Assembly (NCBI RefSeq): GCF_959020145.1
Contig: NZ_CAUEQY010000062.1
Span: 1-5,109 of the forward strand
Direction of reading: 5' to 3'
From: an uncultured Bifidobacterium sp.
Lineage (GTDB): Bacteria; Actinomycetota; Actinomycetes; Actinomycetales; Bifidobacteriaceae
Length of the DNA stretch: 5,109 bases
Shown here: positions 1 to 5,033 of the stretch, piece after piece
How positions within the stretch are numbered: the stretch's first letter is position 1
Layout: each line of letters starts with the position of its first letter
Translations under genes and position numbers: made by a program
The notes under the pieces: generated by a model
The model's database searches: none
Told to the model about the DNA's origin: nothing
Seen by the model: the letters and a program-made list of their open reading frames with translations, nothing else

Positions 1-746
1 GCGTCGTGGCCAGGCATGTCGATACGGCCATTGAAAATTCCAGACCACACGTATCCGGGGGAGATGGTGTTGGAACGGATGCCGTCCTTGGCGAGCGCTG
101 CGGCAAGGTAACGTGAGTGTTCCATGATGGCCGCTTTGGTGGCGCCATACGCGTTCACCGGCGTCGGACTTCCCATCATGTAGTTCGCGTTGTGTCCGGA
201 CAGGGAGGCTGTGAAGATCAGTGAGCCGCCATGACCGTGTTCGCGCATGATTTCATGCGCGATGCGGCCGGTACGGTAGGTGCCGTTGAGGTTGATGTTG
301 ATGGTGCGTGTCCATACTTCTTCGGTGGCGTCTTGATCGTCGCCCGGTACGTTGACTCCGGCGTTGAGGAATGCGAAGTCGACGGTGCCCAGCTGTTCCA
401 CCAATTGCGTTTTGAGTTCCGCGACTTGTACCGTATCGGTGACGTCGCAGGTGAGCGCGATGACGTTGGTGCCGAAACGTTCGCTCATGTCTTTCGCCAG
501 TTCGGTGAGCTTGTCTTCTTGGCTGGGCAGGTCGACTAGTGCGACGTCTGCTCCGGCTTGGGCGAGTGCGGCTGCGGCGTTGCGTCCTAGACCGCCTGCG
601 GCTCCGGTGACGAAGCCTTTGCGGCCGCGCATTGAGAATTTGTCGAGTATCGAGTAGTTTGAATCCTCCCATTTGTCGAGGGGATAACGTTCGTCGAAGA
701 TTTGTTCGACGGTTTTCTCTGGAATCTTCGATGATTCGTCTGCCAT
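1..746 (-). CDS. SDR family oxidoreductase (5' part; runs off the left edge)
   Basis: This is a classical short-chain dehydrogenase/reductase, a cytosolic NAD(P)-dependent enzyme acting on hydroxyl or carbonyl groups. The visible 248 residues carry the cofactor motif T47-G-A-A-G-G-L-G54, an acidic residue at the end of the second strand (D72, suggesting NAD preference), the structural N128-A-G130, and the catalytic tetrad N152, S181, Y200 and K204 (Y-G-A-T-K). The S-P-G segment after the active site is at 229-231. About 40 residues precede the Rossmann fold, more than in FabG-like members; sorbose/sugar-alcohol reductase-type SDRs have similar extensions, so a polyol or sugar substrate is possible but unproven. 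The start at 746 is chosen because AAAGGAG lies seven bases upstream. The C-terminal substrate lid is outside the window. Codons 40-72 end almost only in A or C. The family call is firm; the substrate is unknown. Confidence 0.93.
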   Translation of the reverse strand, partial: MADESSKIPEKTVEQIFDERYPLDKWEDSNYSILDKFSMRGRKGFVTGAAGGLGRNAAAALAQAGADVALVDLPSQEDKLTELAKDMSERFGTNVIALTCDVTDTVQVAELKTQLVEQLGTVDFAFLNAGVNVPGDDQDATEEVWTRTININLNGTYRTGRIAHEIMREHGHGGSLIFTASLSGHNANYMMGSPTPVNAYGATKAAIMEHSRYLAAALAKDGIRSNTISPGYVWSGIFNGRIDMPGHD

Positions 747-782
747 GTTTCGCTCCTTTGCGTGATGGTGACCGCTTTTTTG

Positions 783-812
783 GATGCGTCCGCGCATCAT
801 GTTTTGCGCATC
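783..812. repeat. Small repeat cluster in the SDR leader
   Basis: The heptamer GCGCATC occurs at 792-798 and again at 806-812, a 14-base period. An inverted copy of its core, GATGCG, lies at 783-788 and can pair with 793-798 around a four-base loop. All copies fall in the predicted untranslated leader of the SDR gene, 40 to 70 bases before its start codon. They could be regulator half-sites or a weak RNA hairpin. Arms this short may be chance. Confidence 0.3.
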
Positions 813-854
813 TATGGACCATGTTTGCGGTTGCCTATGCTCGTGCCTGCGGTC

Positions 855-874
855 GTTCGGCGTCCGTGCCGAAC
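855..874. promoter_or_regulatory. Perfect dyad at the SDR transcription start (candidate operator)
   Basis: GTTCGGC (855-861) and GCCGAAC (868-874) form a perfect seven-base inverted repeat around a six-base centre. Read on the minus strand, it begins about one base after the predicted +1 of the SDR promoter, whose -10 is at 882-887. A repressor bound here would block initiation or clearance, as TetR- or LacI-type operators do. A hairpin in the SDR leader RNA is the alternative. The dyad is seen directly; its role is inferred. Confidence 0.45.
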
Positions 875-881
875 TAATCCG

Positions 882-890
882 AGTGTAGCA
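882..890 (-). promoter_or_regulatory. Extended -10 promoter element for the SDR gene
   Basis: The minus strand reads TGC-TACACT here, a TGN-extended -10 with TACACT matching four of six TATAAT positions. No good -35 hexamer stands 16-18 bases upstream, which is tolerable for an extended -10. Transcription would start near 875 and give a leader of about 130 bases before the start codon at 746. The MFS gene has the nearly identical TGC-TACAGT. A start site closer to the gene cannot be excluded. Confidence 0.45.
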
Positions 891-909
891 AATAAAACGA
901 TGGCGGTGC

Positions 910-925
910 TGTCAGTATTTGTCAG
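910..925. repeat. Helically phased direct repeat in the divergent intergenic region
   Basis: TGTCAG occurs at 910-915 and 920-925, exactly one helical turn apart. It lies between the divergently oriented SDR and HAD/Fic promoters, upstream of both -10 candidates. Such spacing suits a regulator binding two direct half-sites on one DNA face. The hexamer is short, so chance is possible. Confidence 0.3.
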
Positions 926-956
926 GTAAAGCGTAGTGAGGAAACCGTAAGGTCAA

Positions 957-962
957 TATAAG
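957..962 (+). promoter_or_regulatory. Possible -10 element for the HAD/Fic pair
   Basis: TATAAG matches five of six -10 consensus positions and lies in the short AT-rich stretch before the HAD gene. It would give a leader of about 35-40 bases to the start at 1006. The hexamer 17 bases upstream (TAGTGA, 934-939) is a poor -35, so support is modest. The pair most likely shares this promoter. Confidence 0.3.
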
Positions 963-1005
963 AAGATAGTTGATGATTGAAAGGGGAGTGATGACGGAGT
1001 TGAAA

Positions 1006-1689
1006 ATGTTTTCCAAGCCTGTGGTGTTCACGGATTTCGATGGGGTGCTCAACGCCTTTCCGGATGACAAGCTTTTGCGCAGGAGTGGCGTGAACAAAGT
1101 TATGACCTGGGCGAAGCCCGACAGTCCCTACGCGAAAATGTACAATCCTGAAAAAGCGTTCCACTTGGACGGCAACGAAAAAGCCCACACGCCCGTAGGC
1201 TCATGGCGCATCCACTGGTCCAGCGAACTGTCCGACGCCATGTACGCGTTGGCAGTTGACGGCATTGTGGAATTGTGGTGGCTGTCCACCTGGCAGCCAT
1301 ACTGCAGTCAGATTCTCGACCCGATGCTCGGCTGGGATCCCATGCTGGTCGATGTCATCACTTGGTACGATCCTGTCACCAAATGGGGACGTGAGACAGG
1401 CAAATGGCAGACCATCCAACGACGCGTACGCATCGAATGCGAAGAGAATGAACCCGCGCCGATCGTATGGATCGACGATGATGAATGCTTCGAACAGCGC
1501 GCGCAGCTCTTGGAGGAACTCCAGCCGAAAGCGCCGGTGCTTATGGTCCGTCCGGACTATCGTATCGGCATCAGCCGTCGCCAATGGAAACTGATCGATA
1601 CGTTCGTGCACCATCCCGAACAGTTCGACACGGTCACGTTCGACATGGAACCAACCTGCAGGATATACGACATCCACCACGGTTTCTAG
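1006..1689 (+). CDS. HAD-superfamily protein, resembles the HAD domain of Swiss Army Knife RNA-repair proteins
   Basis: A 227-residue soluble protein spanning one HAD (haloacid dehalogenase) fold. Motif I is D10-F-D12-G-V-L-N near the N terminus; motif II is S94-T95-W96 after a run of tryptophans; K133 fits motif III; motif IV is W155-I-D157-D158. The D-x-D-G-V-L-N start, the S-T-W-Q segment and W-I-D-D together match, from memory, the stand-alone actinobacterial HAD proteins named after bacterial RNA-repair polyproteins. The nucleophile D10 and acid D12 are intact, so phosphatase or phosphotransferase activity is expected; the substrate is unknown. About 50 residues between motifs I and II (roughly 20-70) probably form a cap-like insert. 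Start choice: ATG 1006 has GGAG six bases upstream. ATG 991 (purine run too close), ATG 973 and TTG 970 are in frame and would lengthen the protein by up to 12 residues. The Fic gene follows after 55 bases with no terminator seen, suggesting one transcript. Confidence 0.8.
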   Translation: MFSKPVVFTDFDGVLNAFPDDKLLRRSGVNKVMTWAKPDSPYAKMYNPEKAFHLDGNEKAHTPVGSWRIHWSSELSDAMYALAVDGIVELWWLSTWQPYCSQILDPMLGWDPMLVDVITWYDPVTKWGRETGKWQTIQRRVRIECEENEPAPIVWIDDDECFEQRAQLLEELQPKAPVLMVRPDYRIGISRRQWKLIDTFVHHPEQFDTVTFDMEPTCRIYDIHHGF

Positions 1690-1744
1690 CCTAAATGAAT
1701 TACCATGGGAGGATAGTCGAGCGGAATGAAGGAAGGATGGGGTT

Positions 1745-2629
1745 ATGGCGGAACGTATCGTGGAGCGTCTTATCCGAGAGCGTGATACTCGATATGGTGA
1801 CGGCATTTACACGACTACACAAATCCAGTTCGCATGGAATTCCAATCATATGGAAGGTTCCACCCTTACTGCCAAACAGACCGCGCAGCTATTTGCCACC
1901 GGTACCTATACCACGGATGGCAGCGAACAGGTCAATCCTGACGATGCGTTGGAAACCCGTAATCATTTCGCTGCGTTCCGTTGGATTCTCGACCATGCTG
2001 ATGAGCCGGTGGACCGGGATATGGTCTGTCACCTGCATGCCATTCTCAAGCAGGGCACCAGACAGGTCTCCGACTCGCTTTTCAACGTGGGCGGCTACAA
2101 GACTCGGCCGAACTTTATTGGCAATCCTGTTACTCCGACAAGGACTGCGCTGCCGCAGGATGTTCCCGAATTTATGGACAGGCTGTTTGATATGTGCACG
2201 AAACTTGAGGATGAACCGTATCAGATCGCCCGTGTCCATTGGACGTTTGAGAAGATTCACCCATTTTCGGACGGCAACGGTCGAATCGGACGGCTTATCA
2301 TGTTCAAGGAGCTTTTGCGTATCGATGCGTTGCCTGTCCTTGTCCATGACGCGTATCGTGCGGAGTACGTCAATGGCATCAGCAAGTTTCCGGACGAGCC
2401 AGGATGGCTGGTTGATACGCTTCTATTCGAACGGGACCTTTACCGGTCGCATGTTCTGAAAACGGATGCCGAGGCATTGCGTTACACGTACCATGACCAA
2501 TGGAATATGGCTGAGCATCGGGTGGAACGAGATGAGGATCTGGAATTCGCCAAGCTCATCGACACGAAGGCCCAGCCGTTGTTCGATGAGGAGTATCAGC
2601 AGCGCGAACGGCTCCTATGGGGCGAATAG
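1745..2629 (+). CDS. Fic family protein, AMPylator-type, class II (N-terminal inhibitory motif)
   Basis: A 294-residue Fic-domain enzyme, expected to transfer a nucleotide monophosphate, usually AMP from ATP, to a hydroxyl side chain of a target protein; some members also catalyse the reverse reaction. The catalytic loop is complete at 172-183: H172-P-F-S-D176-G-N178-G-R180-I-G-R183. H172 is the general base, D176 binds the metal, and N178 and R180 bind phosphate. Residues 33-38 read S-N-H-M-E37-G, an exact match to the inhibitory motif (S/T)xxxE(G/N). Its glutamate blocks productive ATP binding, so the protein is class II and regulates itself in cis without a separate antitoxin. No antitoxin-like gene is adjacent. 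No signal peptide or membrane segment is visible, so it acts in the cytosol. The start at 1745 has AAGGA seven bases upstream. The C-terminal part beyond about residue 220 is charged and helical-looking and may bind the target. The target is unknown. Confidence 0.95.
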   Translation: MAERIVERLIRERDTRYGDGIYTTTQIQFAWNSNHMEGSTLTAKQTAQLFATGTYTTDGSEQVNPDDALETRNHFAAFRWILDHADEPVDRDMVCHLHAILKQGTRQVSDSLFNVGGYKTRPNFIGNPVTPTRTALPQDVPEFMDRLFDMCTKLEDEPYQIARVHWTFEKIHPFSDGNGRIGRLIMFKELLRIDALPVLVHDAYRAEYVNGISKFPDEPGWLVDTLLFERDLYRSHVLKTDAEALRYTYHDQWNMAEHRVERDEDLEFAKLIDTKAQPLFDEEYQQRERLLWGE

Positions 2630-2683
2630 CGGTCCGACTGTGTTGTTGTGGTGGTTCCTCCTTCCAAACGTGACATGAACCGA

Positions 2684-2714
2684 ATGTGCATTGAGATGTG
2701 CAATTTGTGCACAT
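2684..2714. promoter_or_regulatory. Three TGTGCA half-sites at a 12-base period (candidate operator)
   Basis: ATGTGCA occurs at 2684-2690 and 2696-2702, and its exact complement TGCACAT at 2708-2714. The three begin exactly 12 bases apart. The second and third form a perfect seven-base inverted repeat around ATTTG; the first and second are direct repeats. The cluster sits in the 198-base gap between the Fic and HAD-IB genes, about 115 bases before the latter. It looks like a multi-site operator, and the hairpin could also form in RNA. I saw no convincing promoter hexamer pair here and no U-tract terminator after the Fic gene. Confidence 0.5.
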
Positions 2715-2827
2715 TGCGGTCGCCGGCCGTTCACCTTGGTGTAAAAAGGAATCAGCCTTCGGACTTTAGCATGAGATGCAATGGCGCGTATTGAATGCGC
2801 GCATACGAGGAAGTGAGAGCTGCATAC

Positions 2828-3400
2828 ATGCGTGTATTCGACTTCGATGGAACCATCTATGACGGAGAAAGCCTGTTCGACCTGTACCTGTTTTCGGCCA
2901 AATACAATCCGAAGGTATTGCGGTACATCGCCCCGGTACTGCGCTATGCCATCAAATACAAGCTCGGACGAGCCACGTTCGATCAAATGGAATACGGTGT
3001 GGGCAAGCTATGCCACGGATATTTAAGCGAACTGGCCGAATCATTGGAATTCGAAGAATTGGTCAACGCCTTCTGGGATCAGAACATGAAGCGCATCAAA
3101 CCCTGGTATGAGCCACGCGAAGACGATGTGATCCTCACCGCCTCGTTCGACATCACCGTGGGCGAGGCCTGCCGCAGGCTTGGCGTGCAACATTTGGTCT
3201 CGTCCACCATCGACGGCAACACGTTGAACGTAAACTACCTCAACTTCAACACCAACAAGCCCAAACGATTCCGCGAACTCTACGGAGACAACGTTCGAGT
3301 GGACGAATTCTACACAGACAGCCGATTCGACCAGCCCATGATCGACATGGCCCGACGTGCCTACATGGTCAAAGGCAACAAAATCCACCAAGTCAAATAG
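2828..3400 (+). CDS. HAD-IB-like phosphatase/hydrolase
   Basis: A 190-residue HAD-superfamily protein. Motif I is D5-F-D7-G-T9 at the extreme N terminus. A helical cap of roughly 90 residues follows (about 15-100). Motif II is L-T104-A-S in the strand starting I102. Motif III is one of the lysines in N-K144-P-K146. Motif IV is T-D164-S-R-F-D168. This order, with an all-helical C1-type cap between motifs I and II, fits subfamily IB, which includes phosphoserine-phosphatase relatives and small-molecule phosphatases. The substrate cannot be told from sequence. Start choice: ATG 2828 places motif I at residue 5 and has only a weak AGAG eight bases upstream. ATG 2795, in frame, would add 11 residues but has no visible ribosome site. 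The gene converges on the MFS gene 199 bases away with no canonical terminator. Codons after about 3229 end mostly in A or C, unlike the gene's first half. Confidence 0.85.
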   Translation: MRVFDFDGTIYDGESLFDLYLFSAKYNPKVLRYIAPVLRYAIKYKLGRATFDQMEYGVGKLCHGYLSELAESLEFEELVNAFWDQNMKRIKPWYEPREDDVILTASFDITVGEACRRLGVQHLVSSTIDGNTLNVNYLNFNTNKPKRFRELYGDNVRVDEFYTDSRFDQPMIDMARRAYMVKGNKIHQVK

Positions 3401-3490
3401 CCGGAAAGGCTGGAACGGAATACGGCGGCAAGGGCCGATCTTGACATCTCCCCTTCGGCATGGACGCCTTGCACGAGCCAGGATGGGCGT

Positions 3491-3531
3491 CGGTCGGTCA
3501 TATTGCCGTATATGGAAAATACGACCGACCG
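3491..3531. repeat. Long inverted repeat between convergent genes (non-canonical terminator candidate)
   Basis: CGGTCGGTCATATT (3491-3504) pairs with AATACGACCGACCG (3518-3531) at 13 of 14 positions around a 13-base loop. It sits between the convergent HAD-IB and MFS genes, where a bidirectional terminator is expected. Neither strand has a U-tract after the stem; on the minus strand TTTTT precedes it. It may be a U-less terminator, an RNA 3'-end stabiliser or a protein site. The stem is certain, the function is not. Confidence 0.45.
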
Positions 3532-3599
3532 CAAAAACAGTTAGAACGACACGCGCTTGGAATGGTTTACGGCAGAAACCTCGCACACGATGCCAACAA

Positions 3600-4904
3600 C
3601 TACCTCGAAACACGCTTCACACACAACAAATAAATCAACCAAGCAACAGGCATCGCCAACATAAACACCGGATAAAACCACACAGCAGACAAACGCCCAT
3701 ACACCAAACCACCCACAAACGGACCAACCGACATACCCAAATCAATACCCGCATAATACGTACTATTCGCAATACCACTGCGCTCGCGGCCTGCGATTAC
3801 CACGGCCTGCGCCTGCGTGACTGAACTCATCAGACCGTAGCCGACAGCGGTGAAAATCGCAGCCAACAACAGCATCCAATCATTGAACAGGAACGTCATG
3901 CATGCGAGCATCGCCAGCATGCCCAACGAGCAGACCGTCAGCCAGAAACGGAAGCCCTTGCTGTCGAACAGGTCGCGCAAGCCCAGTCGCAACACCAATA
4001 ACGCGACCGCGTAAAACATGAAAAACAGGTCGGACGATACCGGCAGATGACGAGACTGAACATAATTCACGATGAAGGACTGATTTGCGAAATACGCTAT
4101 CGCAAACATCATGAACGTCAGCGACAACGGCACCACACGCGGTTCCAGAATCGAACGGATCGAAAAACGATGCTTTTTGGTTGCGCTAGCAGAACCGTCA
4201 ATGTCTACGGCAGTGGAGGGATTCTCCGTTATGGAAGTCTGCTTTTTGCGTACCGGTTGTCCGCCATTCTTCACCATCAGTGTGGCGATCAGCATGATCA
4301 CCGCCAGCACCAGCGAACTCAAAAACGTCAGACGATAACCGATGTATTTTTGCGCGCGAATACCCAATGCCGGTCCGACCGCCATAGCCAGCGCGTTCAT
4401 CGTGCCATACAATCCCATGCCGGCACCCATATGCCGGATCGGCAGCAAAAGCGACATCCACGTGGCTAGGCAGACCGAGCAGCATGCGAAACCAACGCCG
4501 TTGATCACGCGAGCCATGATGAGCATGATGGGGGAGTTTGCGAAATAGTACAGCAGTCCGGCGGCGAAATAGAGCACCGTGCCAACCGCCACAAGCGTGC
4601 GCTTGCTGGTTTTGTCGGAAAGATTGCCTGCGATAGGGCGGCAGAACAGTGAGATGAAACTCATCGAACCGGCCACCGCACCCATCAGCATGCCGTCCGC
4701 GCCCAACGATTCCGCATATCCGGCAACGATCGGATTGGCAAGCATATTGCTCGACATGAAACAGAACGTCGCAAGCATGACCAACGCCATATCACGGGTG
4801 ATGAGACGATCATGCTTACGCCGGGGCTGTTCGGGCTGGTTCGATTGTTGTGCCGGTTGCTTCTGTCGTACCGATTCAGATGCGGGTATCATTGGTGCTG
4901 TCAT
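3600..4904 (-). CDS. MFS transporter, 12-helix, efflux-like
   Basis: A 434-residue inner-membrane carrier of the major facilitator superfamily, using an ion gradient to move a small solute. A hydrophilic Q/P-rich tail (1-37) precedes helix 1 (about 39-61). Helices 2-6 lie near 70-92, 104-122, 126-148, 160-182 and 191-212. Motif A is G93-N-L-S-D97-K-T-S-K-R102 between helices 2 and 3. A motif C-like A-V-G177-P178-A-L-G is in helix 5, a pattern typical of exporters. A cytosolic loop of about 40 residues (213-250) separates the halves, and six further helices follow. The substrate is unknown; drug or metabolite efflux is a family-based guess. The start at 4904 is chosen because GGAGG lies nine bases upstream; the frame stays open to 5084, but that would cross the upstream gene's terminator. 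The last 59 residues (376-434) are encoded only by T- or G-ending codons, unlike the rest of the gene. Confidence 0.93.
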   Translation of the reverse strand: MTAPMIPASESVRQKQPAQQSNQPEQPRRKHDRLITRDMALVMLATFCFMSSNMLANPIVAGYAESLGADGMLMGAVAGSMSFISLFCRPIAGNLSDKTSKRTLVAVGTVLYFAAGLLYYFANSPIMLIMARVINGVGFACCSVCLATWMSLLLPIRHMGAGMGLYGTMNALAMAVGPALGIRAQKYIGYRLTFLSSLVLAVIMLIATLMVKNGGQPVRKKQTSITENPSTAVDIDGSASATKKHRFSIRSILEPRVVPLSLTFMMFAIAYFANQSFIVNYVQSRHLPVSSDLFFMFYAVALLVLRLGLRDLFDSKGFRFWLTVCSLGMLAMLACMTFLFNDWMLLLAAIFTAVGYGLMSSVTQAQAVVIAGRERSGIANSTYYAGIDLGMSVGPFVGGLVYGRLSAVWFYPVFMLAMPVAWLIYLLCVKRVSR

Positions 4905-4925
4905 GCTCGTTCGCCTCCGAGCATG
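4902..4925. promoter_or_regulatory. Perfect dyad spanning the MFS start codon and ribosome site
   Basis: On the minus strand CATGCTCG and CGAGCATG form a perfect eight-base inverted repeat around GAGGCGAA. The right arm contains the MFS start codon and the centre holds most of the GGAGG ribosome site. If transcription starts near 4921, as the -10 at 4928-4933 predicts, the left arm is only partly transcribed. A DNA operator is then more likely than an RNA hairpin. A longer transcript would trap the start codon in a stem. Confidence 0.5.
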
Positions 4926-4927
4926 CA

Positions 4928-4936
4928 ACTGTAGCA
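4928..4936 (-). promoter_or_regulatory. Extended -10 promoter element for the MFS gene
   Basis: The minus strand reads TGC-TACAGT, an extended -10 nearly identical to the TGC-TACACT before the SDR gene. It lies just past the upstream gene's terminator and about 24 bases before the start codon, giving a very short leader. No -35 is recognisable, because that position falls in the terminator U-tract and stem. Confidence 0.4.
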
Positions 4937-4945
4937 GCCTTGACG

Positions 4946-4977
4946 AAAAACGGCCGTCCACATATTGCGGACGGCCG
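4946..4977 (-). terminator. Rho-independent terminator of the right-edge gene
   Basis: Read on the minus strand, CGGCCGTCC pairs perfectly with GGACGGCCG (plus-strand arms 4951-4959 and 4969-4977) around a nine-base loop, followed at once by TTTTT (4950-4946). It lies 48 bases after the stop codon of the partial minus-strand gene and before the MFS promoter, so it separates the two transcripts. On the plus strand the stem has no T-run after it. Confidence 0.9.
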
Positions 4978-5014
4978 ATGGAGATGGCTTTAACGATGTG
5001 AAAGTATGCTTCGC

Positions 5015-5033
5015 TTACAGAGTTTTTACAGAG
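5015..5033. repeat. Tandem repeat at the stop codon of the right-edge gene
   Basis: TTACAGAG occurs at 5015-5022 and 5026-5033. On the minus strand the Leu codon and stop (CTG TAA) lie within the first copy met by the ribosome. The pattern looks like a short tandem duplication of the gene's end. It does not alter the frame, as the second copy is after the stop. Confidence 0.4.

Noticed and set aside
253..822. A 189-codon minus-strand open frame starting in the SDR leader
   Set aside because: Its product is extremely rich in Arg and His and is an out-of-frame shadow of the SDR gene. The SDR frame has the AAAGGAG site and a complete catalytic tetrad.
1201..1806. A 201-codon minus-strand open frame antisense to the HAD gene
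   Set aside because: It is antisense to a gene with all four HAD motifs, and its sequence is the mirror of that gene with no domain of its own.
1695..2459. A 254-codon plus-strand open frame overlapping the Fic gene
   Set aside because: It lies out of frame over a gene with perfect Fic motifs, has an arginine/serine-rich shadow composition, and has no recognisable domain.
1745..2629. Fic gene as toxin of a Fic/antitoxin pair with the upstream gene as antitoxin
   Set aside because: The inhibitory motif is inside the Fic protein itself (residues 33-38), and the upstream gene is a HAD-fold protein, far longer than typical small Fic antitoxins and without the inhibitory motif.
2630..2680. A terminator after the Fic gene
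   Set aside because: The region is G/T rich but I found no stable stem followed by a T-run.
3401..3418. AGCC-GGAAA-GGCT mini-hairpin right after the HAD-IB stop as its terminator
   Set aside because: The stem is only four base pairs and no T-run follows.
3041..3613. A 190-codon minus-strand open frame antisense to the HAD-IB gene
   Set aside because: Valine-rich antisense shadow of an A/C-ending gene; the codon bias of the sense strand removes stops from this frame.
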